Shown here: positions 1-10,570 of the stretch, piece after piece
Numbering within the stretch: position 1 is the first letter of the stretch
Layout of the letters: every line of letters begins with the position of its first letter
NCBI GenBank assembly: GCA_947471745.1
Contig: CANJKZ010000068.1
Location: 3,267,001 to 3,331,000, forward strand
DNA length: 64,000 nucleotides
Reading direction: 5' to 3'
DNA from: Closterium sp. Naga37s-1
Taxonomy: Eukaryota > Streptophyta > Zygnematophyceae > Desmidiales > Closteriaceae
The notes under the pieces: model-generated
Database searches by the model: none
The model's input: the letters and a program-made list of their open reading frames with translations, nothing else
Told to the model about the DNA's origin: nothing
Made by a program: the position numbers and the translations under genes

Positions 1-936
1 ATTGAGGAACGCACTGGTGATATCCATCTGCTTCACGTGCCATCCCTTCACAGTTGCGCCAGCCATCAAAGTCCTCAATGTCGCTGGCTTAGCAACGGGA
101 GCAAAGATCTCCCCAAAGTCGACCTTCTCTTTCTGCTGAAACCCCTTGGCGACCCAACGGCTCTTGAACCGCTCCAACGCACCATCAGCACCACTCTTCA
201 CCTTGAAGACCCACTTGCTGCTGATCGACCGTCGCCCCTCGGGTAACTCAAAAAGCTCCCAAGTCCCATTCTCAATGATACTATTGAACTCCGCATCCAT
301 GGCAGCCTTCCACTCCTTATTCTGGGGTCCACTCAGTGCCTCCTCCAATGTGGCTGGTTCTCCAGGCAGAGGTGTGAAGAAACAGAACGCCATCTCCTCA
401 TCATCTACCTCATCCGCCTGAACCGCCATGGCACCTTGCTTGGGTCCTCCCAAACGGCGATACTTCAGCCTTGAGGGTGCTGTTGCCACTCTCTTCTCGC
501 GGGTTGCAGTCTGCTGCCCATGTGGTGAAGCTCGTCTCTGCACACTCCTCTTGGTGACCTTGGCGTTTGCAGCAGGCTCGGGCTGAGTTGGTGAGTCCAC
601 ACGTGCCGACTCATCCTCCAACCCCTCCTCCGCAGCAGGACCAGCACCTTGCTGCTCACCACCGCCACTGTGGTCACTGGTCAGCTCTGACCCATGTAGT
701 TCATCAAGGTGCAGCTGAACCTCCTCCACTGCAGACCGCTCAAACTCTTGCAGACGCAAGCCAATCTGCACCTGCTGCTGCTGCTGCCAATCCTTGTACA
801 TGACGTCCTCCACAAACTTGACGTCACGAGTGACCAGCGTCCTCTTGCTCTTGGGGTCCCACATCAGCCACCCCTTCGAGTCAGGAGCCATCCCCAGATG
901 GACAGCCCACACAGCAGCAACTTCCAGCTTGTGCTA
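1..936 (-). pseudogene. Copia integrase C-terminus and N-terminal reverse transcriptase, cut by window edge
   Basis: After the TAG near 936 the minus-strand frame stays open to base 1. It reads through the integrase C-terminal segment (GMAPDSKGWLMWDPKS), a low-complexity linker rich in Glu, Gln and Ala, and the start of an RVT_2 domain (SSKWVFKVKSGADG, RWVAKGFQQKEKVDFGEIF, VKQMDITSAFLN). The catalytic YVDD block and RNase H lie outside the window. The stop is the only break seen in this stretch. Confidence 0.85.
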
Positions 937-1371
937 CTTAGGCACCATCACAAGCCCCATGCAGCCCCAAACCCGTAGCATGTCAATGGATGGCTTCTTC
1001 CAAAGCCAACGCTCGTACGGCACCCAGTGCTTGTCGCCAACATGTGTCAAGACCCTGTTCTTGACCGTGATGACATGGCAAACGGCATCAGGCCAGAACT
1101 TGTAGGGCATCCCAGCAGCCCCCAACAAGGTCTTAGCCGCCTTGCCAATGGTCCGGTTGGCACGCTCAGCAATGCCGTTCTGCTGCGGTGTTCCTGGGCA
1201 GGTCAGCTGGTGTCGGATGCCGTTCCTCTTGAGAAACTTGGTGAATTCCACTCCAAGGAACTCCCCACCATGGTCGCTCCTCAGCACCTTCACCAACCGC
1301 ATCGCTTGCCGCTCCACCATCGGCAACCAATCCTCTTTGATCGCCGCTGCAGCATCACTCTTCTTGGACAA
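934..1371 (-). CDS. Copia integrase catalytic core, frameshifted continuation
   Basis: The 145-residue frame continues directly from the frame ending at 1355, after a one-base shift. It carries the second catalytic aspartate in LRSDHGGEF and the glutamate in QNGIAERANRTI, which with the aspartate at the end of the previous frame make up the D,D,E triad for strand transfer. It ends with WGCMGLVMVPK and a TAG; the same frame stays open beyond the stop. Confidence 0.88.
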   Translation of the reverse strand: MSKKSDAAAAIKEDWLPMVERQAMRLVKVLRSDHGGEFLGVEFTKFLKRNGIRHQLTCPGTPQQNGIAERANRTIGKAAKTLLGAAGMPYKFWPDAVCHVITVKNRVLTHVGDKHWVPYERWLWKKPSIDMLRVWGCMGLVMVPK

Positions 1372-3286
1372 GGGATGTGCCCACTGTGAAACAGCTCCAT
1401 TCGTCCACCATGGTGAGGAAGTATAGCACTCCCCCAGTCCCCTCAGTCCTCATAGGACCCACCAGGTCCATGTGCACCACCTCCAGTGGCGCCTTTGCTG
1501 ATCCCTCCGCACGTGGAAACGGGAACCGCGCAAACTTGTTTTGCATGCACGCCTCGCAGCTGCCATAGTGAGCGCCATCTCCTTGCAGTTGCAGCCCATG
1601 CACGCACTTCTCCTTGTGCATCACCTCCATTGTAGAAACAGCCACGTGTGCGAGTTTGCGATGCCAAGTCTCCCAATCCGCTTTGCCCGAGGTAGCCGAC
1701 GCCTTCACCGCCGCGCTTCCTCCAATCAGCTCCTCTCCTTGCACACCTTGCTGCTCCTCCTTGGTGACGCTCTCCTCCATAGATGCCGCCGTTGCCGCCT
1801 TGCCCAATTTCCGCCAAGAGAGGACCGGGATCTGCCACATCCGCTTGTGGACATCCCCTTTCCACTGCAGGTCCCAAATCAGCCGCTCATCGTTGTAGGC
1901 ACGATAGCGCTCTGAGCCAATCGTCTCGGTGTTCACACCCGCATCTCCCAACCGGCCGGTAGAAATCAGGTTCGCGCACAAGTCCGGCACCCACAGCACG
2001 TTCGTCAGCCCCACGAGCTCTCCATCTGCTCCCATGAACTTGGCGCATCCCATGCCCATGACGTTGGCCTTGGCGCCCGTAGTGGATGTGACTGTAGAGG
2101 TGGGTGCGGGCTGAATCTCATCGAGTAGGTCCGCACGAGGAGTCATGTGCCAAGAGCTCCCGGAATCAATCACCCAATGGGTGAGAGGGTGTAGGAGAAC
2201 CTTGGCAGCCATAGCGAGGCCGGTTGCGCCTTTGTTCACGAAGAAGAAGAACCCGGCCTTCCGCTCCTCAGATTTGCCGTCTTTCTCCTCCTCCTTCTCC
2301 TCTCCACTAGCTCTCATGACTCCCCCACTCCTCGTGCCACCACGCTGGTTGCTTGATGAAGGCGGGGTCCAATCCTTGGGTCGTTGGTAGCACTTCCGCC
2401 AACTATGTCCGCGCTTGTTGCAGCAGAAGCACACCTCCCTTTGACCCCCGCCGCCATCCTCCTTAGAGTTGTCCTTTTTTTTGCCCTTCCACTTCTTCTT
2501 GAAGCCACTGTTTCCACCTCCAACTCCATAGCCAGCCCCCTCCTCCGAGCGCTCCACACTCCGCCGCCGCAAGTCCTCCTCTAGGATGCGCGCGCGAATG
2601 TAATCCATGCTCCACCGAGGCTGTTGAGAGTTGAGGTTGATCGCAAGGGGAGACCACGACTCCGGCAGCCGTATCAAGATCTCCACGTATTGCACGAGCT
2701 CCGGGTACACCACACCGCCGCCTTGAAGCTTCGTGAAGATGTCCCGCATCTCATCCAACACCGGTTGCATCGGCTCTCCATCAACGAACTTGATGTCGCG
2801 CAGCCGCCGCGCGAGTAGCACGATGCCAGTAGCATGTGTCGGTGAGTGCACATCCAGAAGCTTTCTCCAAGCCTTGGGGCCACACTCTGTATCACCCAAG
2901 AGGTCCTTGATGTGGTCAAGTTGTCGTCCGCCAACCGCTTGCACCATGAGCATGTACGCGTCGAACGATCGTTTCATCCAAGCTCCTTTCAGATCCACGG
3001 CCTCCGGCATCTTCTCCTTCCCCTCCACCAGATCCAATAGCATATATTGGGTGTACATCAGCCTCATGCGGAAGCTCCAGTGCTCGTAGTCCTCCCCCAT
3101 GAATTTCTCAATAGAGAAAGCCTTCACAGGATCCACGGTTGTAGGAGATGGTGTAGAAGTTGAGGGTAGCGTAGGGTTGGCTGGTTGGTGAGTCCCCACT
3201 CCTCCACCAGCAACTCCCCCTTGCTCTCCAGCCTCTCTACTTCTATCCATCTCGCCACTAGCACCTCCGGAGTTCGTACCAACCAT
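1355..3286 (-). CDS. Copia Gag-protease-integrase N-terminal part
   Basis: The 643-residue frame starts at the first ATG after the primer site. A Gly/Ser-rich leader is followed by a UBN2/Gag-like helical domain (about residues 55-240) and a CCHC zinc knuckle with C286, C289, H294 and C299 that would bind the RNA genome. The protease signature WVIDSGSSWHM has catalytic D374. A GAG-pre-integrase segment (WHRKLAHV) and the first integrase acidic residue in VVHMDLVGP follow. The frame ends prematurely in SLVQEE; aligning with the next frame indicates a one-base insertion near 1377-1384. In the cell this would form virus-like particles and process the polyprotein. It is now a broken copy. Confidence 0.9.
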   Translation of the reverse strand: MVGTNSGGASGEMDRSREAGEQGGVAGGGVGTHQPANPTLPSTSTPSPTTVDPVKAFSIEKFMGEDYEHWSFRMRLMYTQYMLLDLVEGKEKMPEAVDLKGAWMKRSFDAYMLMVQAVGGRQLDHIKDLLGDTECGPKAWRKLLDVHSPTHATGIVLLARRLRDIKFVDGEPMQPVLDEMRDIFTKLQGGGVVYPELVQYVEILIRLPESWSPLAINLNSQQPRWSMDYIRARILEEDLRRRSVERSEEGAGYGVGGGNSGFKKKWKGKKKDNSKEDGGGGQREVCFCCNKRGHSWRKCYQRPKDWTPPSSSNQRGGTRSGGVMRASGEEKEEEKDGKSEERKAGFFFFVNKGATGLAMAAKVLLHPLTHWVIDSGSSWHMTPRADLLDEIQPAPTSTVTSTTGAKANVMGMGCAKFMGADGELVGLTNVLWVPDLCANLISTGRLGDAGVNTETIGSERYRAYNDERLIWDLQWKGDVHKRMWQIPVLSWRKLGKAATAASMEESVTKEEQQGVQGEELIGGSAAVKASATSGKADWETWHRKLAHVAVSTMEVMHKEKCVHGLQLQGDGAHYGSCEACMQNKFARFPFPRAEGSAKAPLEVVHMDLVGPMRTEGTGGVLYFLTMVDEWSCFTVGTSLVQEE

Positions 3287-3509
3287 ATTGAGGCCTTATG
3301 AACGGTGGAAACTTGAGAAATCATTTGGAGAGAATTCTGCCAGAAATTTCGATTCTACGAAACTCGCCGTCACGGACTCAATACTTCGAACTAGAACGCG
3401 TTTTGACCACCAATCAAAATTTCGCAAGCAGAGCTACTGGAAAATGGTATCACTTGCCAACATTGGTTGAGAATTCACGACGATTCGTCGTCTCAAAGTC
3501 GACTACCCA

Positions 3510-3520
3510 CTCTGATACCA
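3510..3520 (-). other. Primer-binding site of copia element 1
   Basis: The minus strand reads TGGTATCAGAG, the classic plant LTR-retrotransposon site complementary to the 3' end of initiator methionine tRNA. It sits two bases inside the CA-ending LTR and about 220 bases upstream of the Gag ATG. Confidence 0.88.
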
Positions 3521-3522
3521 CT

Positions 3523-4290
3523 TGTTGTTCAGGATACGTCACTTTGAGAACTTACGACGAAATCATTTCTCAACTAAACGCAAATCCGCTTGGTAGGAAG
3601 TCGCGTCTTAAGCTTAGCTACCATCTCCAAGTTGAATCAGTCGTTAAGATTAGAGATTGAGAACCATGTAAAAACGTCCAGCAGCCGCATGGCTAGAATG
3701 GTGGAAGAAGTACAAACATTAGGGCATAGAAAGTTTGAGTTGGGGACTCCAAGATAACCATGAGAGGGAAGGGGTTCTCCAAGAGCCAGGGAAGGATGGT
3801 AGGAACCTTCCTAGCAGCAAGGATGCAACCCTCATCATGAGGTCCTTGAGGTGTCACATGCAAAATCCAATATTTTGCCTAGGTGTTGCAATATTTGCAA
3901 CCCATGCTAGAAACTTCTAGCCACCCCAATCCAAAAGTCAAGGTTGCCTTCCCTAACCACCCAACCAAAGATCCCTTTATAGTCATGTCCCAATTAATCA
4001 CCCAAATTAGATATAACCCCAAAAGGTAATAAGAAATCCAAGTCTTGGAAATCTTGTAACTTGGGCGATCTTGGTCGGAATAAGGCGATCTTGGTATCGT
4101 TGGAAAGCTCTGGATTTCTCCTGCATGATCAAGCATTTAGACTTGGAGAAAAACACAGAGATGAAAATATCCAACAGCCATGCACAATAACATATGCTCA
4201 TGCAAACAATGCACGCATGAATAGCACAAGCACTCGGCAGGAAGTTAGGATGACATGCACTCAGAATGACGTGCATCCAACACAGGAGTG
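3523..4290 (-). repeat. 5' LTR of copia element 1, outer border uncertain
   Basis: The inner border is clear: on the minus strand the LTR ends ...AACAACA two bases before the primer site. A TATAAA box on the minus strand lies at 3981-3976. The outer border cannot be placed because the partner LTR is outside the window; I stopped it where the sequence changes character before the flank of the next element. No protein-coding gene is visible here. Confidence 0.5.
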
Positions 4291-4501
4291 ACCCCATCTG
4301 CTCAAGGTTGCTTCAGCTGGCCTCCAACTGAAAACTGAACACCAGCAGATGCGGTAGAGCCGAGGTAGCGCACCACGCGCTTTGCCACCTCCTAATGGTC
4401 CTCTGTGGGCTGCTGCACAACTCTGACCAGCTGCCCCACTCCGAATGAAGCATCGGGTCGCTTCTCTCTTCAATGACTCTCTGTGGTGTCTCTCTGCCTC
4501 C
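4291..4501. other. Flank between element 1 and element 2, no gene seen
   Basis: Unassigned sequence ending in CCTCC (4497-4501), the left copy of the 5-bp target-site duplication of the next element. Short open frames on both strands show no recognisable domain. It may be the outer part of the element 1 LTR or older host DNA. Confidence 0.4.
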
Positions 4502-4947
4502 TGTTGGAAACAACTACTTCTAAGCGCCTCTGTCGTGTCGAAACACCAAGGCACAAGCGAAGCACAACATATCGCAGCATCAGCGAGTCAATCTTCGGAG
4601 GTTGAGCAGTTGCTGGAGGTTACGCGAAAGTCAAAAGTCAGCGACCTTTGACCTGACAAGTACAGCGCGACAGCAAGGACACACAACTGAATCGTTACAG
4701 AGCAGTTGCCCGAGTCGTCACTGTATCGAACCGCAACAGCAACAGTAAAGACGTTATAACTGTATCTCTTCGTATTCCTTGTACTCTTATATAATCCTGT
4801 ATCTCCTTGCTTTAATCAACTTACTTTGCCCTCACATACCAGCGCAAGGTGGTTCAACCTCTTCATTAAACGCTTCCACTATTACATTAACCCTACCCAG
4901 AGTTCACCCCTGCAAAGATCCTAAGGGCTATTTTTCTCAGCCCAACA
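4502..4947 (+). repeat. 5' LTR of element 2
   Basis: Begins TGTTGGAAACAAC and ends CAGCCCAACA. It matches 10120-10565 over its full 446 bp with about twelve substitutions clustered near 4590-4615 and scattered beyond. It includes a TATA box and would drive genomic RNA synthesis. Confidence 0.97.
4788..4794 (+). promoter_or_regulatory. TATA box in 5' LTR of element 2
   Basis: TATATAA within CTCTTATATAATCC, about 160 bp before the LTR end. The copy in the 3' LTR is at 10406-10412. Position and sequence fit a Pol II core promoter; no transcript evidence is available. Confidence 0.6.
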
Positions 4948-4959
4948 TGGTATGAGAGC
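4948..4959 (+). other. Primer-binding site of element 2
   Basis: TGGTATGAGAGC directly abuts the LTR end. It differs from the initiator-Met site TGGTATCAGAGC by one base, which is either a mutation or a tolerated mismatch. Confidence 0.8.
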
Positions 4960-5005
4960 TATCAGGGGGAATTCAACTATCAAATCGTCTACAACATCAG
5001 AAGTC

Positions 5006-6238
5006 ATGGCAACACACAAAGAAAGGAGCTCCTCTAACGGCTCTCCTGGCACTACTCCTACTCCACCTCCTGCCTCTGGCCTACAGACAGAGGAGGGCAC
5101 GGCAACAGGACCAGCAGCACCTTGAGCAAGTCAACCTGCCAACTTCGACCAGAGCATGATGGAGAAGTTCTTCTCCTTCATGTTGTTCTACGAGCAACAC
5201 CAGCAATCGGCACCTGCGCAATCAAAGAACAGCAACAACAACAACAATGTGACTCCCATGATTCTTGATGGCTCGTCATATGCGCGTGGAAATCAACAGC
5301 AGCAGCCTACCTTTGCTCCGTACAAGCGTGGGTCCATCAGCTTCATGCCGCACCTGCACCCTTCACCTGGACAAGAGAAACCACTGGATGCGCTACAAGT
5401 TCAGTCGCAGTTCGCACACGTCCTGACACTACAAACGACAAAATCTTTCGACGGAAAAGACTTCTTCACCTGGTCGTTCGAATTCGAATTGATGATGGAA
5501 GGCGCACAGATTCTCGGCTTCTTCGACGGGTCCCTGCCATACCCAACAAACGGCACACAGTACGAGAAGCAGCAGTACACCTATCAGTCAATGATGGCGT
5601 ACACAATCCTACTAAGGAACATCACCCCGACTCAGCAACAGAACATACGGTCTTACCGGGGATATGGCAACTCCGCCGAGCTCGCATACAGCCACTTGAA
5701 GAGCCCGTATCAAGCAACAGATAGCGTAAACCAAAGTCGGTTAATGGCGCAACTGACAACAGTTGAAATGAAACCAGGCGAGAAGGGAATGGCGTATATC
5801 AGCCGTTGTCGCGAATTGCGCGACAAACTCCTTCGATGCGGAGGATCGATATCAGAAGACGCCTTCGTGACAGTCATCATCGGCGGTCTCGGTCCTCAAT
5901 GGCGCGCCACAAAAGCTATCCTCCGAGCCCACGGAAGAATCTCCGAAGCAGCACTCTGCGCCGAAATTCACGCCGAACAGCAAGACATGGATCTGCAAGA
6001 AGAACGACACAAGAGGAAGTCGTCAATACCCGAATGCGCCTTCCACACCCAGCGACGCTACAACAACAACAACAACCGACAACAACTAAAGCCAGTACCT
6101 CCGTTCTGTCACATCTGCAAGACGTCAGGACATCCGCGCACACACTGCCCAAATCGACAACAGATAACGCCGTCGCAGCGACAGCTTCAACCTTCAAGCA
6201 GCCAAGTGGCATCGACGCAGGCGAACCCCACGAGCTAG
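5006..6238 (+). pseudogene. Copia Gag of element 2
   Basis: The natural start is probably the ATG at 5006, shortly after the primer site; a TGA at 5123-5125 interrupts that frame, and the next ATG in frame is 5156. From there 360 residues run to a TAG at 6236. After a Gln/Asn-rich leader come a Gag helical domain (FDGKDFFTWSFEFELMM, then AYSHLKSPYQ) and a CCHC zinc knuckle CHICKTSGHPRTHC at about residues 318-331. Poly-Asn runs near 5235 and 6060 come from CAA repeats. The frame continues past the TAG into protease. Confidence 0.9.
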
Positions 6239-6250
6239 CCGCAGTCTTCA

Positions 6251-7531
6251 ATGGGACAACCTGCACAAGGAACAAGAAACATCATCAGCTGCATGGCAAA
6301 ACTAACCGACTCCTGCGTCACCGAGTCACCACCACATTACTCACCAGAAGAGCAACTCGACAACGCCACACCTCGCCGCGAGTCACTTCAACCGAACCCG
6401 ACGTACGCCGCCATCGCCCAAAGCGAACCATCCGGAAAAGACACTTGGTTCTTGGACAGCTGCTGCGGGCAACACATGTGCTCCTCGGGCCGCTTCGTGC
6501 AGCGAGAATACCAACTTCAACGCGAAGTAGTTATCACCGTCGCCAACAACCAAAACCTGCGCACACGACGACAAGGAGTGGTTCAACTTCAGTCACGAGA
6601 AACAAACGTGATACTACAGATGTCAAAGGTTTTGATAGCAGAAGGATTTGGATATAACTTACTCAGCGTCAGCCAGCTGATGGCGAAGGGCATCCATCTC
6701 GAAGCAGACAGCACCACTCAAGAATTCAAGTTGTACCACGGAAGAGGAGGCCTTTACATCGGAAAGGCGGTCCTGAAAAATAACGTTTTCGTTCTTGACT
6801 TCGTTCCCGATCTCGGCACCGCCGACAGCGACGCTATCGTTAGCTTCACCAACTGGACGCACCCACCAGATCTTGATCCAGACTTCAGTCCAGAAGGCTT
6901 CTGGTACTCACACACCGTCCCTGCGGCAGAAAGAACAAGGCCGTTAGCAACGATCCAACACTCGGCAGCAGCAGAGACAACATCGGCAGCAGCAGAAACA
7001 ACATCAGCAGCAGCAGGGACAACGACAGCAGCAGCAGCAACATCGACACCAATCGCTGGTCCTTCAACGGCACCAGTCTTCATCGACGATTCGCCACCGA
7101 CGCCCGCACAACAGCTGAACCCAACTCGACGAGAAGCTCATCGAAGCGCCAACTTCACCGCCAGATTCTACTCCAACTCTGACCTGTACCGACGATCACC
7201 CGGGCATCGCGCCGACGAAAGCACCTGGCACGCAAGGATGGGACACCCAAGCAACACAGTGTTAAGCAACACAATACAAGCGGGAGTACTCGACAAGGAT
7301 TCACTACTACTGACCGACGGGAGAGAACTTCAACGAGTACGTGGGACATGCTTCACCTGTCCTAAAGTTGACTTACCGCATCAACCGTTTACGTCTCACC
7401 ACAACCCAAGCGCTCCGGTCTACGCACCCCTTGAAAAGGTGTACAGCGACATTCTGTACAACCGTGCTCCCGGACAAAACGCATACAACTACACCATAAC
7501 GTTTATTGACGCAGCAACACGCTACGTCTAG
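6251..7531 (+). pseudogene. Copia protease, GAG-pre-integrase and integrase N-terminus of element 2
   Basis: Same frame as Gag, following the TAG at 6236. The protease site reads WFLDSCCGQHM with D69, so the usual Asp-Ser/Thr-Gly triplet is Asp-Ser-Cys here and the glycine is lost. A linker with Ala/Thr repeats (about residues 238-265, from CAG-type repeats) precedes the HHCC region (WHARMGHPSN ... CFTCPKV) and the first integrase aspartate (VYSDILYN). It stops at a TAG in TRYV-stop-HLNL; CAG-to-TAG would explain it. Confidence 0.88.
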
Positions 7532-7555
7532 CATCTCAACCTTCCGAGCAGGGAC

Positions 7556-7963
7556 ATGGCCTTCGAAGCCTTCGTCGCATGGCTCCCAGTAGCAGAACGA
7601 GAATCGGGCGTCAAGCTAAAGAGTTTCCAGTCAGACGGGGGAAGAGAATACACCTCACAGAGATTCAAGCAGTACTTGGCAGAGAGAGGAATCAAGAGAC
7701 TCATCTCCCTTCCCTACGCCCATCAACAGCAAGGTGTAGCAGAAAGGATGAACAGGACCCTCCAGAATACCATGCGGAAACTGCTACGTGGCATGCGGCT
7801 ACCCAACCACCAGTGGCCCGAAGCAATGGACCACGCTGTCATGCTACACAACTTGATGTCCTCGTCGTCACTCCCAAACAACGCATCACCGCATCTGCTG
7901 TGGACAGGAAAGTTGGGCAGCACCAAAATGTTACGAGTCTTCGGTTGCATGGTACAGTACTGA
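7556..7963 (+). pseudogene. Copia integrase core of element 2
   Basis: In-frame continuation. The second catalytic aspartate lies in KSFQSDGGREYTS and the glutamate in QQQGVAERMNRTL. The frame ends at TGA 7961-7963 after CMVQY, where a tryptophan is likely (TGG to TGA). It reopens in the same frame. Confidence 0.88.
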
Positions 7964-8077
7964 CCCCCATCTGCACGAGCCGGCCGATTCTCCCAACGCG
8001 CACAGTGGGGACTACACCTGGGCATTGAAAAACATTACAACGCGTGGAAGATTTTCGACGTCGAGACAAAAGAAACA

Positions 8078-10141
8078 GTGGCAGCACGTGATGTCATTTT
8101 CTACGAGCGACTCACACTACCAACATACCTGGCCAACGTCGAAGAACACAACCCTGACCTCTCGGGCGGATTTCGTGGCGATCGAGCCTTCGCCTCGGCA
8201 GAAGACGAAGCTGACTGGGACGAGCAGAACGTGGAAGGAACCTCGGAAGAAGCCGGACCCCTCCCCTACTGCTCCGTCGACGTGCCAATGGACGACGAAA
8301 ACCCACGCGAAAGCATTAACGCAGAAACCTACTACCACTTCGCCAACAACGGTTACGTTACACCTGCACACGTCAACACCAATGAAGCAGAACGCGTAGG
8401 ATCAAACTTCAATCCTACACCAGAAGCGGGAGACGAAGCAGTTTATCCCGAGGACACCACACTTCCCCGCTACACACAGAGTGGACTTCAGATACTTGGG
8501 CTCGTCACCGCGGTCCACGGCACCGTGATTCCTAATGAGCCTGCGACAGTTCAGCGGGCTCTGGGGGGGGAGCATAAGGAAAAATGGCGCGAAGCCATGG
8601 ACAGGGAGCTGAAAGCACTGGAGGAACGCAACACGTGGAAAATTGTTCCCATCGGCGTAGCACGGAACAAGACAATTCTCACCGGAAAGTGGGTCTTCCG
8701 TGTGAAGACAAAGGCTGACGGGACCATCGACAAATTTAAGGCACGCTGGGTCGTACGCGGCTTCGACCAAGAGCACGGACGCGATTTCACCAAAACATTC
8801 GCTCCGGTCTGCCGACACACCTTGCTACGAATCCTTCTCGCGATCGCCGCCATGAAGAAGAAGAAGAAGCTGCGGCAAATCGACGTCGCTAACGCATTCC
8901 TCTACGCACCTGTCGACGCAGATATCTTCGTCGAGCTACCACACGGCTCCAGCACGGACTCGAACCACGTGTGTCAACTACTCAAGTCGCTCTACGGCAT
9001 CAAGCAAGCTCCGCGACTATGGCAACAATACCTACACACTCGCCTCATTCGCATCGGCTTCAAGCAATTGCCGCACGACCAGGGCATGTACCAGCTCACG
9101 AAGGGTACCGACTACATCCTGCTAATCGTCTATGTAGACGATCTGCTCTACATCGGCTCAACTGACGGCATTACAACCTGGTTCGAAGGGGAGCTGCAGC
9201 AAGACCTCACACTCACGGTCTCATCTACCGTCACACAGTACCTCGGCCTCAACATCCGGGAAGAGGAAGACGCTATCTACCTCAGCGCCGCGAAATACGC
9301 CGACACCATCGCCAAGCGCTTCGCACTCACACCAACTGTCATCTCCACACCGTACCGCTACACAACAGGAAACAACAAGGAAGGCTCCGCTCTACTCAAG
9401 CCCGCCGGCATACGCGACTACCAGAGAAAGCCGGGCTGCCTTCTCTTCGCAGCTGTCACCTGCCGCCCAGATCTATCCTACTCTGCAAGCCAGCTCGCCA
9501 CCCACCTCAAGAAGCCTGAAGCGGAACATCTGGCGGAGCTCGACCGCGCTCTTCACTACCTTGTCAGTACCCCGACGATCGGCCTGACTTACCATAAGAA
9601 CGCAAGTACAACGCCTAAGCTAATCGGTTACGTCGACGCAGATCACGCGGGCGACTCCGACAACAGACGATCGCGCACCGGCTACATCTACCGCTTCGAG
9701 CCTATCAGTCCTATCTCCTGGCAGTCGAGCAAGCAGGAACTAATCGCTCTCTCCTCAGCTGAAGCAGAATATATCGCACTCTGCTCAGCCACCAAGGAAG
9801 GACTGTACCTTCGCGAACTCCTGGAGGAAGCCAAGCTAGCCCAGTTACCGAACTTCACCCTGTTCTGCGACAACCAGTCGGCCATTCGCATAGCCAACAA
9901 GAACGGCTTTGCGAACAGGACAAAACACATCGCCCTGCGATATTTCTTCGTGAAGGACGAGATCGAGAAGGGGAGATTCGAGCTGTCATACTGCCCCACG
10001 TCCGAGATGGCAGCTGATTACTTGACCAAGAAGCTCGGAAAACAGAAGTTCGAGTACTGCATGCTGCTGACTGGACAGAGCCACGTCATCAGCAGCGACA
10101 CTCCAGAAGCGAAGGGGAGTGTTGGAAACAACTACTTCTAA
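8078..10141 (+). CDS. Copia reverse transcriptase and RNase H of element 2
   Basis: 687 residues. After the integrase C-terminus and an acidic linker comes RVT_2: TGKWVFRVKTKADG, RWVVRGFDQEHGRDFTKTF, IDVANAFLYAP and the catalytic VYVDDLLYIGS. RNase H follows with GYVDADHAGDSDNRRSRTG, SSAEAEYIALC and LFCDNQSAIRIA, ending in MAADYLTKKLGKQKFEY. All catalytic aspartates are present. It makes cDNA in cytoplasmic particles. The stop lies 22 bp inside the 3' LTR. This part of the copy shows no break. Confidence 0.95.
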   Translation: MAARDVIFYERLTLPTYLANVEEHNPDLSGGFRGDRAFASAEDEADWDEQNVEGTSEEAGPLPYCSVDVPMDDENPRESINAETYYHFANNGYVTPAHVNTNEAERVGSNFNPTPEAGDEAVYPEDTTLPRYTQSGLQILGLVTAVHGTVIPNEPATVQRALGGEHKEKWREAMDRELKALEERNTWKIVPIGVARNKTILTGKWVFRVKTKADGTIDKFKARWVVRGFDQEHGRDFTKTFAPVCRHTLLRILLAIAAMKKKKKLRQIDVANAFLYAPVDADIFVELPHGSSTDSNHVCQLLKSLYGIKQAPRLWQQYLHTRLIRIGFKQLPHDQGMYQLTKGTDYILLIVYVDDLLYIGSTDGITTWFEGELQQDLTLTVSSTVTQYLGLNIREEEDAIYLSAAKYADTIAKRFALTPTVISTPYRYTTGNNKEGSALLKPAGIRDYQRKPGCLLFAAVTCRPDLSYSASQLATHLKKPEAEHLAELDRALHYLVSTPTIGLTYHKNASTTPKLIGYVDADHAGDSDNRRSRTGYIYRFEPISPISWQSSKQELIALSSAEAEYIALCSATKEGLYLRELLEEAKLAQLPNFTLFCDNQSAIRIANKNGFANRTKHIALRYFFVKDEIEKGRFELSYCPTSEMAADYLTKKLGKQKFEYCMLLTGQSHVISSDTPEAKGSVGNNYF
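10105..10119 (+). other. Polypurine tract of element 2
   Basis: AGAAGCGAAGGGGAG ends exactly at the base before the 3' LTR, the expected primer position for plus-strand DNA synthesis. It is inside the coding frame. Confidence 0.85.
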
Positions 10142-10565
10142 GCGCCTCTGTCGTGTCGAAACACCAAGGCACAAGCGAAGCACAACATATCGCAGCATCA
10201 GCGAGTCAACCCTCGCAAGTTGAGCAACTGCTGGAGGTTACGTGAAAGTCAAAAGTCAGCGACCTTTGACCTGACAAGTACAGCGCGACAGCAAGGACAC
10301 ACAACTGACTCGCTACAGAGCAGTTGCCCGAGTCGTCACTGTATCGAACCGCAACAGCAACAGTAAAGAAGTTATAACTGTATCTCTTCGTATTCCTTGT
10401 ACTCTTATATAATCCTGTATCTCCTTGCTTTAATCAACTTACTTTGCCCTCACATACCAGCGCAAGGTGGTTCAACCTCTTCATTAAACGCTTCCGCTAT
10501 TACATTAACCCTACCCAGAGTTCACCCCTGCAAAGATCCTAAGTGCTATTTTTCTCAGCCCAACA
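10120..10565 (+). repeat. 3' LTR of element 2
   Basis: 446 bp, same ends as the 5' LTR, followed by CCTCC at 10566-10570 that completes the target-site duplication. Confidence 0.97.
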
Positions 10566-10570
10566 CCTCC

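Larger units (their letters stand above)
1..3522 (-). mobile_element. Ty1/copia LTR retrotransposon 1, internal region, 3' end outside window
   Basis: Read on the minus strand the order is primer-binding site (3520-3510), Gag, zinc knuckle, aspartic protease, GAG-pre-integrase, integrase, then the start of reverse transcriptase, which leaves the window at base 1. Integrase before RT identifies Ty1/copia. One frameshift near 1380 and one in-frame stop near 936 break the polyprotein, so this copy is probably dead. Its Gag and integrase resemble the element at 49640-53574. Confidence 0.93.
4502..10565 (+). mobile_element. Complete Ty1/copia LTR retrotransposon 2
   Basis: The element is 6064 bp with two 446-bp LTRs (TG...CA), a primer site, a polypurine tract and a perfect 5-bp target duplication CCTCC at 4497-4501 and 10566-10570. 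The LTRs differ at about a dozen positions (near 2.7 percent), so insertion is not very recent. The whole polyprotein lies in one reading frame from 5006 to 10141, interrupted by four stop codons (5123, 6236, 7529, 7961). All domains in copia order are otherwise present. Confidence 0.97.
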
